NCBI RefSeq assembly: GCF_010468615.1
Contig: NZ_WUEH01000004.1
Span: 1-64,000 of the forward strand
DNA: 64,000 bases
Source of the DNA: Pseudodesulfovibrio sp. JC047
Lineage (GTDB): Bacteria > Desulfobacterota > Desulfovibrionia > Desulfovibrionales > Desulfovibrionaceae
Reading direction: 5' to 3'
The stretch's first letter is position 1. Each line of letters starts with the position of its first letter. Below, one piece after another: positions 15,524 to 24,472 of this stretch. The translations under genes were made by a program, and so were the position numbers. A model generated the notes under the pieces. It had not been told where the DNA came from. It did not search any database and saw only the letters and a program-made list of their open reading frames with translations.

Positions 15524-16693
15524 ATGAGTCATGAAAAAAAGAACATAAGTAGACGGAACTTTGTCAAGGGAGCCGCCACGGGTCTGGTCGCCGGAGCGTT
15601 CGCTGGCATGGGGTTGTATTCGTACAGTCCATGGGCCTATGACGCATTGCCACAGGTCAACCGACAGCAACACGACTTTGGCGCGTGCCGCAGTGTCCGC
15701 ATTACCAACATCTCTGAAACCAGTTGGTTCAACAACGCGCACCTCATCGGCGACATCCATGAAGCCGGAGGACTGCTCGTCAACCAATACACCCTGAACT
15801 GGGCACCGTTTGCCAATGGCAAGGGATCGGCCCAAGGGTCCTACGATGAAGGCATCAGCTCCATCAAGGACCTGTTGCCCAACGACCTGAAAAAGGCGTG
15901 GGACATCCAGAAAAAACTGGCCCTGCACCCGGATAATCCCGGCGGTTATTCCTGCCTTATCGAGGTGGAGGCACTGGACGGCACCCTGCACAAGTACCTG
16001 CTGGACACCGGCTGGTCCTATGAATGGATGGAAAGCAGCTTCAAGCGTGAAGGTATCGACAAGATGCTTCAGGAGCAGGAAATCGAAGCCCTGTTCATTT
16101 CGCATGAGCACTGGGATCACTTCTGGGGACTGCCCGTCACCATGAAGTACGACAACCGTATCCCCTTGTATGTCCACGACGGATTTTACAAGGAAGGACT
16201 CCAGTATATCAAGGATTCCGGGTACAAGGGTGATCCAGTCATCGTCAAGACACCCGTGACCAACATCATCCCGGGCATGGCACTGCTCAAATTCGACGTA
16301 CCGATCATCAACCGGGTGTTTGGCGAAACCTCGCTGGCCTTCAACATCAAGGATCGCGGGCTATTGCTCATTTCCGGCTGCTGCCATCAGGGCATCCTGA
16401 AATTCGCCGACTTCGCCTACTCGAATCTGAAATACGACAATGACAAGTTCTACGGCATCTATGGAGGGCTGCACATCTCGCCCTTCGAGGATTGGGACCC
16501 AAAATATGACGACCTCGTGATCTCTCTTGGTCAATGGGGTTTCGAACGCATCGGCTGCAACCACTGCACCGGGCACCTCACCGCCAAGAAATTCATTGAG
16601 GCCGGGTATCCGGTCGTGCGTGGCACCGCCCGATTCCGGTCCGCGTCCAAGGATTATCTCGGCAACGGCGACAAGATCAGTTTCGGCTGTTAG
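15524..16693 (+). CDS. Tat-exported metallo-beta-lactamase-fold hydrolase
   Basis: A 389-residue protein with a clear Tat leader (NISRRNFVKGAATGLVAGAF) and an MBL fold: the metal-binding motif HEHWDHFWG lies near residues 190-198, and later His residues (SGCCHQG, YGGLHISPF, NHCTGH) can complete a dinuclear site. The layout resembles the COG1237 type (dihydropterin synthase-like MBL proteins), but those are normally cytoplasmic. Here the product is predicted to be folded with its metals before export. It follows the unknown membrane protein in the FadR-type operon. Substrate unknown. Confidence 0.82.
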   Translation: MSHEKKNISRRNFVKGAATGLVAGAFAGMGLYSYSPWAYDALPQVNRQQHDFGACRSVRITNISETSWFNNAHLIGDIHEAGGLLVNQYTLNWAPFANGKGSAQGSYDEGISSIKDLLPNDLKKAWDIQKKLALHPDNPGGYSCLIEVEALDGTLHKYLLDTGWSYEWMESSFKREGIDKMLQEQEIEALFISHEHWDHFWGLPVTMKYDNRIPLYVHDGFYKEGLQYIKDSGYKGDPVIVKTPVTNIIPGMALLKFDVPIINRVFGETSLAFNIKDRGLLLISGCCHQGILKFADFAYSNLKYDNDKFYGIYGGLHISPFEDWDPKYDDLVISLGQWGFERIGCNHCTGHLTAKKFIEAGYPVVRGTARFRSASKDYLGNGDKISFGC

Positions 16694-16757
16694 ACCCCAC
16701 CACTCCAACCGTCCGGCCCGCTCGACGAGTGGGCCGGACCATCACAGCGAGAGACGT

Positions 16758-18584
16758 ATGAACCTTTCCGCCATTCTTCCACCACAGCGTCCCCGGGACC
16801 ACCGGATCAACATGCCGCAAATGATCGCCAACTGTCTGCTGGCAGCCTGTCAACACGAGGCATTCAAACGGCTGGTCGGCTGGAAGGGCATGGCGGTCTG
16901 CCCCCGTGGCAAGCAGGCGTGGACCATGCGAATCAGGACCCGCCCCGGCGTGTTCGGCGTATGCATGGACACCCAGGAATCCACCCCTCTCGGACCCCAT
17001 GTCCGCCTCGGTCTCTATTATTTCCCTACAGAAAAAGAGCCGCTGCTCGACACCATGTCCCTTGCCGCGAACATGGCGATCGTCCAACCGGACTACACGG
17101 ACGCGCTCCGACAATTTTCCTCCAATGAGAAATGGGCAAAACCATTTCGCATAGGCACCCTCTCCGCCGCCCTCAACGCCAACGAAGACACCATGGTCAT
17201 CCGCCTTGAGGCGGTTAATCGAAAAATCACCATTTCCCGGGACGGCGTAGCCACACCGGATGGAGAATGGGTCATCCAACCCGGTGAGGCCGAGGAAGAC
17301 ATTCCTGCCCACGCCATTGGCATGGACCTGTTTCTGGTCCTTGGCGCGGCCATGTCCAACAGTCTCGAAGAACCGCCGTGCCAATTCGGCAGAAGCACTT
17401 CCCCGGCGCACGCCATCGAATACGACACCCACGGGAGCTGCTTCCCGATCGATCACGACACCACCACTGTCACTGATGTCCTGATATGGGGGGACCTCGA
17501 CACCGCACAATCCCTGATAACACCGTCCATACGCCATTGGACCTTCCAAGGTGGAGCGGCAGACCGGGAACAGGCCCCCGCCCCCATTGACACGGCCCTC
17601 TTCTGGGAGACGCACACCCTCTCCGCCCTGGCTGAAAAAGAAACCCACGACTATGCCTTTGACAGCCGCCCTAGCCTGATTGTTCTCAGCGGATTCCTCG
17701 GCGCGGGCAAGACCACCTTTCTCAATCAATTGCTGGAATACCATGCCGCACGCGACGAACTGGTCGCCATCATCCAAAACGAAGTCGGACAGACCGGGGT
17801 GGATGGAAAACTTCTGGAAGGCGACGATTCCGTCATCGAACTGGACGAGGGCTGTGTCTGCTGCACCCTTGCGGGCAATCTATCCAAGGGCATCGAACAG
17901 CTCACGAACCAATTCAATCCCAAGGTCATTGTCCTTGAGACCACCGGGCTGGCGAATCCCTTCAATATCCTGCACGAAATCGATACATTGCGACCGCTGG
18001 TCCGCCTCGACTCCGTCACCACGCTGGTGGATGCACGCACGGCCCCGACTCTATTGGATGAAAGTGATATTTCCCGCGACCAGATCAAGGCCGCCGACAC
18101 CCTGATTCTCAACAAGTGCGACCTTGTCACCACACCGGACAAAACCACATTGACCGCAACACTCCGAGACCTGAACCCACGTGCCCTGTTGGTCGAGACC
18201 GAATACGGGGCCATCAATCCGGGCATGATCTATGATTGCGATCCCTTGACGCACAACACTGAAGGACTCCTTCCCGGTCCCATCTCCTCCCCACACCATA
18301 CCCATGCCATGGAAGGATTTGAGTCCAGACGTTTTGCGTTCCACGATTCCCTGAGTCGGGAAACGCTTCTTGGCACATTGAACACCCTCCCCAAGGAGAT
18401 TTTCCGACTCAAGGGAATCGTGCACATTGCGGAAAGCATGGAACATGAAGTAGTACAATATGTCTCGGGGCGATATGAACTCTCCCGCCTCGACAATAAT
18501 TTCGACGGCGACGGATTCCTCGTGGCCATCGGCAAGAATATGGATCTTTCCATGCTCGAACAGCTTGAACGGAGGTATGCATGA
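16758..18584 (+). CDS. G3E-family GTPase (COG0523/CobW type) with an unknown N-terminal domain
   Basis: A 608-residue protein. The C-terminal half (from about 305) is a G3E GTPase: Walker A GFLGAGKTT (about 311-319), the metal-binding CVCC motif (about 364-367), NKCD guanine specificity motif and a CobW C-terminal part. The first 300 residues are not typical of the family (usual length 320-400) and contain no motif that I recognise. COG0523 proteins deliver or traffic metals such as Zn, Co or Fe. The start at 16758 follows GAGAGAC. Its stop overlaps exbB by 4 bp, so it is coupled to the TonB energy system; I infer a role in handling the imported metal. Confidence 0.82.
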   Translation: MNLSAILPPQRPRDHRINMPQMIANCLLAACQHEAFKRLVGWKGMAVCPRGKQAWTMRIRTRPGVFGVCMDTQESTPLGPHVRLGLYYFPTEKEPLLDTMSLAANMAIVQPDYTDALRQFSSNEKWAKPFRIGTLSAALNANEDTMVIRLEAVNRKITISRDGVATPDGEWVIQPGEAEEDIPAHAIGMDLFLVLGAAMSNSLEEPPCQFGRSTSPAHAIEYDTHGSCFPIDHDTTTVTDVLIWGDLDTAQSLITPSIRHWTFQGGAADREQAPAPIDTALFWETHTLSALAEKETHDYAFDSRPSLIVLSGFLGAGKTTFLNQLLEYHAARDELVAIIQNEVGQTGVDGKLLEGDDSVIELDEGCVCCTLAGNLSKGIEQLTNQFNPKVIVLETTGLANPFNILHEIDTLRPLVRLDSVTTLVDARTAPTLLDESDISRDQIKAADTLILNKCDLVTTPDKTTLTATLRDLNPRALLVETEYGAINPGMIYDCDPLTHNTEGLLPGPISSPHHTHAMEGFESRRFAFHDSLSRETLLGTLNTLPKEIFRLKGIVHIAESMEHEVVQYVSGRYELSRLDNNFDGDGFLVAIGKNMDLSMLEQLERRYA

Positions 18585-19168
18585 ACCTTCTGCATCAGGG
18601 CGGCTTCATGATGTGGCCGCTGCTCGTCCTGTCCATTGCGTCGCTGGCCATCACGGCCGAACGCTTCACGGCCTTCACCACCCGTCGATTCCCCACGCCG
18701 ACCGCCCTTGCGCCGATCCTTGAAACCGTCCGAACCTCGGGATGGGATGCGGCCTTGGAGGAACTGGAATCACTGGCCCCCACCTATCTTCCGTTTTTCT
18801 CCGCCCTGTTCAGCGACCTGCCCATACAGACCAAGGAGCAACAAATCCAACAGGTAGGCGACGACATCCTGTTCTCGTTTCGTCGGCGACTGGATTTTCT
18901 GGCCACGGTCGCCACCACCGCTCCGCTTATCGGCCTCCTCGGAACCGTGCTCGGCATGATCGACGCCTTTTCCCGACTCTCTGCATCGGGCAACGTGGAC
19001 ATCACCATGCTGGCCGGAGGCATTTGGCAGGCCCTACTCACCACGGCCGCGGGATTGAGTGTGGCCATTCCCGCCTTGTTGGCCCACCGTTGGTTCTGCC
19101 GACAGCATGAAAAAGTCGCGTTTGCCATGCAGCACACGACCAACGCCTTTCTCCACCAACCACGATAG
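18581..19168 (+). CDS. exbB: ExbB/TolQ-type proton channel protein
   Basis: A 195-residue MotA/TolQ/ExbB-family protein with three hydrophobic segments: about 8-25, and the conserved pair near 105-130 (ATTAPLIGLLGTVLGMIDAF) and 145-170 (AGGIWQALLTTAAGLSVAIPALLAH). ExbB with ExbD uses proton motive force to energise TonB. It overlaps the G3E GTPase stop by 4 bp and is followed by exbD 6 bp later. Confidence 0.88.
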   Translation: MNLLHQGGFMMWPLLVLSIASLAITAERFTAFTTRRFPTPTALAPILETVRTSGWDAALEELESLAPTYLPFFSALFSDLPIQTKEQQIQQVGDDILFSFRRRLDFLATVATTAPLIGLLGTVLGMIDAFSRLSASGNVDITMLAGGIWQALLTTAAGLSVAIPALLAHRWFCRQHEKVAFAMQHTTNAFLHQPR

Positions 19169-19174
19169 AACGGC

Positions 19175-19615
19175 ATGATTTCATTTCAACGGCATACACC
19201 GCGCCCGGCCTCGCCGGACATCACCCCGCTTCTGGATGTGGTTTTCATTCTGTTGATATTTTTTGTTGTCTCGTCCGTCTTCACGGCAAAGGGCATGGAT
19301 ATGGAACTGCCCACCGCCGAATCCTCCACTCCGGTTTCCGGCAAATCCATGGAAATCGAACTCCGCGCCAACGGAGACATCCTCTGTGATACCCATCCGG
19401 TCACCCTTGACGCCCTGTCCGTTCAATTGCAATCCATGGCGATTCGACCACTGGCCCAACAACCCGTCCATATTCTCCTAAAATCAGCTCCCCAGGCCAC
19501 CGTGGAACATTTCGTTCGCATTGTGGACATGGTCCGATCCAACGGATTCAGCAATCTCGTCATTGCCACCAGCACGAAACCGGACCCCACCCCATCGACC
19601 GAGGGCCGACAATGA
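19175..19615 (+). CDS. exbD: ExbD/TolR-type protein
   Basis: A 146-residue ExbD/TolR-family protein. The single N-terminal helix carries the functional Asp (ITPLLDVVFILLIFFVV), followed by a periplasmic domain. It works with ExbB and TonB. Its stop overlaps the tonB start by 4 bp. Confidence 0.88.
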   Translation: MISFQRHTPRPASPDITPLLDVVFILLIFFVVSSVFTAKGMDMELPTAESSTPVSGKSMEIELRANGDILCDTHPVTLDALSVQLQSMAIRPLAQQPVHILLKSAPQATVEHFVRIVDMVRSNGFSNLVIATSTKPDPTPSTEGRQ

Positions 19616-20139
19616 CCAGCCGTCAGGTCCTGGGCCTGTGCATCGCTTTTTCACTCATGGTCCATTTCCTCTTTTTGCAACAGGACTGGACCAGAGAGCC
19701 GGTCGTCGGTGGGGATGATATCATCACCCCACTGGATTTCGACGTCTCGGTCCGCTCGACCGGCAATCCCATGGCCCTTGAACAGGGCAGCGTGGAAGAA
19801 AGAGGGGAAGAACAGTGTGAAGACGCGGGCAAACGACTGCGCCGACTCGCAACCAAGCACTATCTCGCCTCGGTCCACGAAACTATTGAACGGCACAAAT
19901 TTCTCCCGGACAACGGAGACCTGTCTGCACTCATCGGCAATGCCCTGTTCACCTTCCGCATCCTGCCAAACGACACCTTCACAGACATCCATCTGGTCCG
20001 TTCATCCGGTGATCCCCGATTGGATCAGGCCGCCCAACAGGCCATCACGACCGCAAGCGGACGGACCAAGCGTCCGAAAATCCTCCGGGGCCGAACTTTC
20101 AGAATCACCACCGCCGTCAAATACCAATATAATATGTAA
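19612..20139 (+). CDS. tonB: TonB-like protein, short and without a Pro-rich linker
   Basis: A 175-residue protein with an N-terminal membrane anchor (about 5-22) and a C-terminal TonB-type fold (HKFLPDNGDLSALIGNALFTFRILPNDTFTDIHLVRSSGDPRLDQAAQQAI). The usual long Pro-Lys/Pro-Glu stretch that spans the periplasm is missing; the connecting region is short and acidic (VEERGEEQCEDAGKRL). It forms an operon with exbB and exbD. Function as TonB is likely, but reach across the periplasm may be limited. Confidence 0.78.
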   Translation: MTSRQVLGLCIAFSLMVHFLFLQQDWTREPVVGGDDIITPLDFDVSVRSTGNPMALEQGSVEERGEEQCEDAGKRLRRLATKHYLASVHETIERHKFLPDNGDLSALIGNALFTFRILPNDTFTDIHLVRSSGDPRLDQAAQQAITTASGRTKRPKILRGRTFRITTAVKYQYNM

Positions 20140-20198
20140 TGGCCCATCCTCCCCGGTGGACAACACAGTGCTCCATTACGTCACACTTTTATTAATAT

Positions 20199-20213
20199 TG
20201 ACTTTCATTATCT
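20199..20213. promoter_or_regulatory. Fur-like box upstream of the AraC-family gene
   Basis: TGACTTTCATTATCT matches 10 of 14 fixed positions of the 7-1-7 Fur consensus (TGATAATNATTATCA). It lies about 50 bp before the GTG start of the AraC-type regulator. Confidence 0.5.
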
Positions 20214-20260
20214 ACACAAGTATACCGTGCAGGACACTTTGAAGCCGCAGGAGCCATAGC

Positions 20261-21244
20261 GTGAAATCATCTGCACACACGACAGCACATTCAGCAGCCG
20301 ACACCGCGTTGCACATTTCCCTTGAAGGATACACCGCTCTTCCTCACGGCATCAAATCCCGGACCATCCGGCCCGGATTGGCCCTGTCCATCGCACACCC
20401 TGAAGCAGGAATGCCACTCAAGACCTCATTTGAAATCGATGACGCCCCGATCCAGTTCGGTTTCACGTATTCCGGCAAAAATCGCTGTGTCTACTCGGGC
20501 GGTTCCTTGCGCAACACCACCCATGAAATGCACTCTGGCTCAAACGGTATTTTCTCCCTGCCAAAGACGCGGGGGGTGTTGGAAAAACCGGATGAAGACC
20601 CGGCCTGTGTCATCGGTATTCTCGCAACGCCCGAATTTCTTCGAACCTATTTCTCCGACACCATGGATCAGCTCCCTCGCGAGTTGCGGACCAGAATCGA
20701 TGAAACCAGCATGGACCCCATGGCCTGGTTCGGCAGCTCCAGTCCCACCAAACATCACCTGCTCGGACAAATCCTGAATTGCCCGTATACCGGCGGTATT
20801 CGACGATTGTTTCTGGAAAGCCGGGTCATGGAACTGCTGGCCCTCCAATTGGCCGATTACGTGGCTTCACAGCACCAACAATCACCTGCACCTGCGCTGT
20901 GCCCTGAAGATATGCAACGGATTCACCACGCCTCACACTATCTTGTTCAGGATCTGGAAAACCCGCCGAGTCTGGTCCAGCTTGCAACCTTTGCCGGACT
21001 CAATGAGAAAAAGCTCAAACTCGGCTTCCGGCAAATATTCGGAACTTCAGTTTTTGGTTTTTTCCGCGAACATCGACTCCAAAAAGCCCACACAATTCTC
21101 CGGGAAGGCAATCGAAATGTCACGGAAACCGCCTACGCTGTCGGATTCCAGAGTCTCAGCCACTTCAGCCGAGCCTTCAAAAAACGATTCGGCATTCTGC
21201 CCAAGCACTTCCTGTCCAATCAACGGAGATTAACCATACCATGA
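20261..21244 (+). CDS. AraC-family regulator, PchR-like
   Basis: A 327-residue regulator with a C-terminal AraC helix-turn-helix pair (residues about 225-320: LATFAGLNEKKLKLGFRQIFG and VTETAYAVGFQSLSHFSRAFKKRFG). The N-terminal part is of the PchR/YbtA kind that senses ferric siderophores. Translation starts at GTG 20261 after GGAG. A Fur-like box lies upstream, and a TonB-dependent receptor follows, which fits siderophore-induced, iron-repressed control. Confidence 0.83.
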   Translation: MKSSAHTTAHSAADTALHISLEGYTALPHGIKSRTIRPGLALSIAHPEAGMPLKTSFEIDDAPIQFGFTYSGKNRCVYSGGSLRNTTHEMHSGSNGIFSLPKTRGVLEKPDEDPACVIGILATPEFLRTYFSDTMDQLPRELRTRIDETSMDPMAWFGSSSPTKHHLLGQILNCPYTGGIRRLFLESRVMELLALQLADYVASQHQQSPAPALCPEDMQRIHHASHYLVQDLENPPSLVQLATFAGLNEKKLKLGFRQIFGTSVFGFFREHRLQKAHTILREGNRNVTETAYAVGFQSLSHFSRAFKKRFGILPKHFLSNQRRLTIP

Positions 21245-21311
21245 CCAGAAAGTCCGGGAACCGATAACTTTCGCCCTGTTAGGATTAGTCCGTCTCTCCA
21301 CATCCATGTAT

Positions 21312-21326
21312 TGAGTTTGATTATCA
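21312..21326. promoter_or_regulatory. Fur-like box upstream of the TonB-dependent receptor
   Basis: TGAGTTTGATTATCA matches 11 of 14 fixed positions of the Fur 7-1-7 consensus, with a perfect right half. It lies 36 bp upstream of the receptor start. Confidence 0.6.
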
Positions 21327-21362
21327 AGTTCACAAAACACATACTTTTCAGGTGGGAGAATC

Positions 21363-23444
21363 ATGTATCGACGCACAATGACAGGTCTTATCTTCACATT
21401 CCTCTTTCTCGTCTCGTGCCCTGCCCTGGCACAAGACGCACCCCCGGAAGCCAAAGAACAGGCTCCGGTCACCATGGACGCGGTCACGGTCACCGCCACA
21501 AAACGGGAAGGAACAGTCAAGGACTTCCCCGGCAACATTTCCGTCATGGATGACGTGTTCATCGAAACCCATGGCACGGATGAACTCGCCGACCTGACCC
21601 GTTTCGCCCCCAATGTCTATATCAAGCACACCAGTTCCGGCGGGTCCATCGTCTGCCGGGGCATTTCCACCATCGACACCTCACTGTTCAGTCCCATGGG
21701 GTTGTATATGAACGATGTGGCTCTGCCCATCGGGTACATGGTCAATCAGGATCTGTTCGACATCGAACGGGTGGAAATTCTACGAGGACCACAGGCCACG
21801 CTCTACGGGCGCAACAGTGAATCCGGCGTCATCAACATCGTGCTCAAGGAGCCGGACAACACCCAACGGACCAGACTCATGACAGAACTGGGCAATTACA
21901 GCACGGTCAGGATGGGCGGAAGCACCAGCGGGCCTCTGGTCGAAGACAAGCTGTTCTATTCACTCTCCCTGCTGGGAAAAACCACCAACGGCTATGTTGA
22001 GAATACCTTTCGCGACGATGATGACGTTGCCGGGGAAGAATCCATCTTCGGTCGAGGCACCCTGCGGTGGACCCCGTCCAAGGCGTGGGACATTGCAGTG
22101 GATCTTGACGGCAAAAATAACAATCACGGCATGAGCGTCCTTCGATACGAAGACGGTCCCAATGCGACACCGCGCCATGAAGTCCGCGCCAACGAAGCTG
22201 ACCGCGCGCACGAAAAGGCATTTGGACAGTCCGCACGCATCAAATACGCATGGCCGACCATGGAGCTGACCTCCATCACCAGTCATCGTTCCTTTGACAG
22301 AGACCACCTACACGATTTCGACAGGACCCCCATCCCGCTCGGCACGTCCGAAATGGACACGGAACTGGACAGTTGGGGACAAGAATTCCGTCTCGCATCC
22401 ACGGACACAACCGCATTATCCTGGCTGGTCGGTCTCTATGGCCGTCACGAAACCGTTGATGCGGGCATTGACTTCAACCACATCAATCCGCTCATGGCGT
22501 CCAAACGAAAAGGAGACAGCACGGACAACGGATACGCAGGGTTCGGCCAGGCAACTTATGAGATGATTGAAGGACTGCGCCTCACTGGCGGATTGCGTCT
22601 CGATGTTTCACGCAACAGCGGCAAGCATACGTACACCCCCAACTCGGGACCGGTTTCCTACGAAAAGGATATCGACAATACCGAATGGCTGCCCATGGCG
22701 TCACTGGCCTATGACTTCACCCCGAACGTCACGGCATACACCACGGTTTCACGCGGTTTTCTGGCTGGCGGATTCAACTTCTTCTCCGCGACCAGTGCCG
22801 ATACCTTTGCCTACGACCCGGAACATTCCATGAACTATGAAGCGGGTATCAAGACCACATGGCTTGACAACACCCTCACATTCAACACGACCATCTTCTA
22901 CACAGAACTCTCTGACAAACAGGTCCGCGAAGAAGTCCCCGGTGCGGGCATGGGTGTCTGGAAATTCACCAATGCGGCGGACGCACACACGCAGGGAATC
23001 GAAGTGGAAGCCGCGTACAATCCCATACCGGAACTTCAATTCAGAGCCGGATTTGGTTATGCTGACGCAGAAGTGGACAAGTGGGACACCACGGTCGGCG
23101 GAACCCCGGTTGATTACAGCGGCAACAAACTGCCGTGGGCACCGGAATACACCTACACCCTCAGTGCGGAATACAATCATCAAAGCGGTTTCTTCATCCT
23201 GGCTGATCTGTTGGGAACTGGCGAGCAGTATTTTGACGCGGCAAACACGATCAAGGATGACGGTTATCAGACCGTGAACCTGCGCGTGGGCTATCAGGTC
23301 AAGGACATTGAAATCGCCCTGTGGTGCGACAATCTGCTCGATGAAGAATATGCCAACAAGAAAGTCAAAAACGGTGCGGGCTTGACACTGGTTGAAGACG
23401 GCGCACCCAGAACCTTTGGCCTCACAGCCAATTGGAGATTCTAA
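21363..23444 (+). CDS. TonB-dependent outer-membrane receptor, siderophore type
   Basis: A 693-residue receptor: signal peptide (cleavage near PALAQD), TonB box region (MDAVTVTATKRE), plug domain with VEILRGPQATLYGRNSESGVINIV, and a 22-strand beta-barrel ending in the outer-membrane C-terminal Phe (TANWRF). The layout is like FyuA/pesticin-receptor proteins. It is preceded by a Fur-like site and followed at once by a methyltransferase and an ABC importer, so it probably brings a metal-chelator complex across the outer membrane. The ligand cannot be told from sequence. Confidence 0.9.
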   Translation: MYRRTMTGLIFTFLFLVSCPALAQDAPPEAKEQAPVTMDAVTVTATKREGTVKDFPGNISVMDDVFIETHGTDELADLTRFAPNVYIKHTSSGGSIVCRGISTIDTSLFSPMGLYMNDVALPIGYMVNQDLFDIERVEILRGPQATLYGRNSESGVINIVLKEPDNTQRTRLMTELGNYSTVRMGGSTSGPLVEDKLFYSLSLLGKTTNGYVENTFRDDDDVAGEESIFGRGTLRWTPSKAWDIAVDLDGKNNNHGMSVLRYEDGPNATPRHEVRANEADRAHEKAFGQSARIKYAWPTMELTSITSHRSFDRDHLHDFDRTPIPLGTSEMDTELDSWGQEFRLASTDTTALSWLVGLYGRHETVDAGIDFNHINPLMASKRKGDSTDNGYAGFGQATYEMIEGLRLTGGLRLDVSRNSGKHTYTPNSGPVSYEKDIDNTEWLPMASLAYDFTPNVTAYTTVSRGFLAGGFNFFSATSADTFAYDPEHSMNYEAGIKTTWLDNTLTFNTTIFYTELSDKQVREEVPGAGMGVWKFTNAADAHTQGIEVEAAYNPIPELQFRAGFGYADAEVDKWDTTVGGTPVDYSGNKLPWAPEYTYTLSAEYNHQSGFFILADLLGTGEQYFDAANTIKDDGYQTVNLRVGYQVKDIEIALWCDNLLDEEYANKKVKNGAGLTLVEDGAPRTFGLTANWRF

Positions 23445-23446
23445 GT

Positions 23447-24469
23447 ATGGACCATCCACAGCAACTCTCACCCTGGTCGGTGTTCGAGCTGATGCTCGGA
23501 CCGACCAGGCTGGCGGTCCTCGACGCGGCTCTGGACATGGGTATGGCTGATATCCTGACGGACACACACGACCTCTCGGATATCGCCACAGCCCTGAAAG
23601 TAAAAGCGGGCACCAGCAATCTGATCGCCTTTCTGGATGCCATGACCGCACTGGGACTCGCGACCAAAAAAAACGGCAGGTACCGCAACACGGAATTTGC
23701 CGAAAGATACATGCGTACAACCAGTCCCACCGAACTCGTGGGACTGGTCAAGAACCTCTCCCGGATGCAGTCTCGCAATCTGGACAGAATCCCGGAGCTG
23801 GTTCGACAGGGACCACCTGCGGTACAACAACAGGACCGTCTTGAAAAAGAGGCCCTATGGAAAAAATCCGTTCATCATCTGGCCAGCTTTCACAAGGCGG
23901 GAATGGCTGAACAGGTGGCGGACACCGTGTCCTCACTCCCGGAGTTCCCGTCCATGCGCCGCATGTTGGACATAGGCTGCGGGCCGGGCATCATGTGCAT
24001 GGCCATCCTCAAACGGCACCCCTCGCTCACCGGGGTGTTGTGTGATCTGCCTGCCGTCATCGAGGTCGCCAAAACCGAAATCGCCGCAACCGATCTCGCC
24101 TCCCGCATCACCACGATCGAGGGGGATTACAATGAAGTGGACTTCGGTTCGGGCTATGATCTGATCTGGGCCAGCCAGACCCTGTATTATGCCCGAGACC
24201 TCACGGCCCTGCTCGCTCGCGCCCATGACGCGCTCCGGCCCGGTGGCCTGTTCATCAGCGTCCACGAAGGACTGACTCATGAACGGACCCAACCGGCAGG
24301 CATCATCCTGTCTCGCCTCTCTCTGGCCCTTGAAGGACAGGATGTCTCCTTTGAACAAGGTGAAATCAATGCCAAGCTGCTGGAAGTGGGATTCGCCTCG
24401 ACCGAAACCCGCGCCCACGCCATGCCTATGGCTCCCATCGACTGCATCATTGCCCGAAAACGGAAATAA
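23447..24469 (+). CDS. SAM-dependent methyltransferase, O-methyltransferase (dimerisation-domain) family
   Basis: A 340-residue class I methyltransferase. An N-terminal winged-helix dimerisation domain (about 5-95) is followed by the SAM-binding motif LDIGCGPGIMCMAIL (about 173-187) and a C-terminal Rossmann region. This is the plant-type/hydroxyindole O-methyltransferase fold. The start at 23447 is chosen because GGAG lies 9 nt upstream, 2 bp after the receptor stop. Placement between receptor and ABC genes suggests that it modifies the imported ligand or makes one; this is inference. Confidence 0.85.
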   Translation: MDHPQQLSPWSVFELMLGPTRLAVLDAALDMGMADILTDTHDLSDIATALKVKAGTSNLIAFLDAMTALGLATKKNGRYRNTEFAERYMRTTSPTELVGLVKNLSRMQSRNLDRIPELVRQGPPAVQQQDRLEKEALWKKSVHHLASFHKAGMAEQVADTVSSLPEFPSMRRMLDIGCGPGIMCMAILKRHPSLTGVLCDLPAVIEVAKTEIAATDLASRITTIEGDYNEVDFGSGYDLIWASQTLYYARDLTALLARAHDALRPGGLFISVHEGLTHERTQPAGIILSRLSLALEGQDVSFEQGEINAKLLEVGFASTETRAHAMPMAPIDCIIARKRK

Positions 24470-24472
24470 CCC

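Noticed and set aside
14897-16177. 426-codon minus-strand frame opposite the membrane/MBL genes
   Set aside because: Shadow frame of two real genes; no recognisable protein features.
16677-17777. 366-codon minus-strand frame opposite the G3E gene
   Set aside because: Shadow frame without ribosome site or known domain.
22749-23720. 323-codon minus-strand frame opposite the TonB receptor
   Set aside because: Antisense shadow; composition is low in secondary-structure-like patterns and has no motif.
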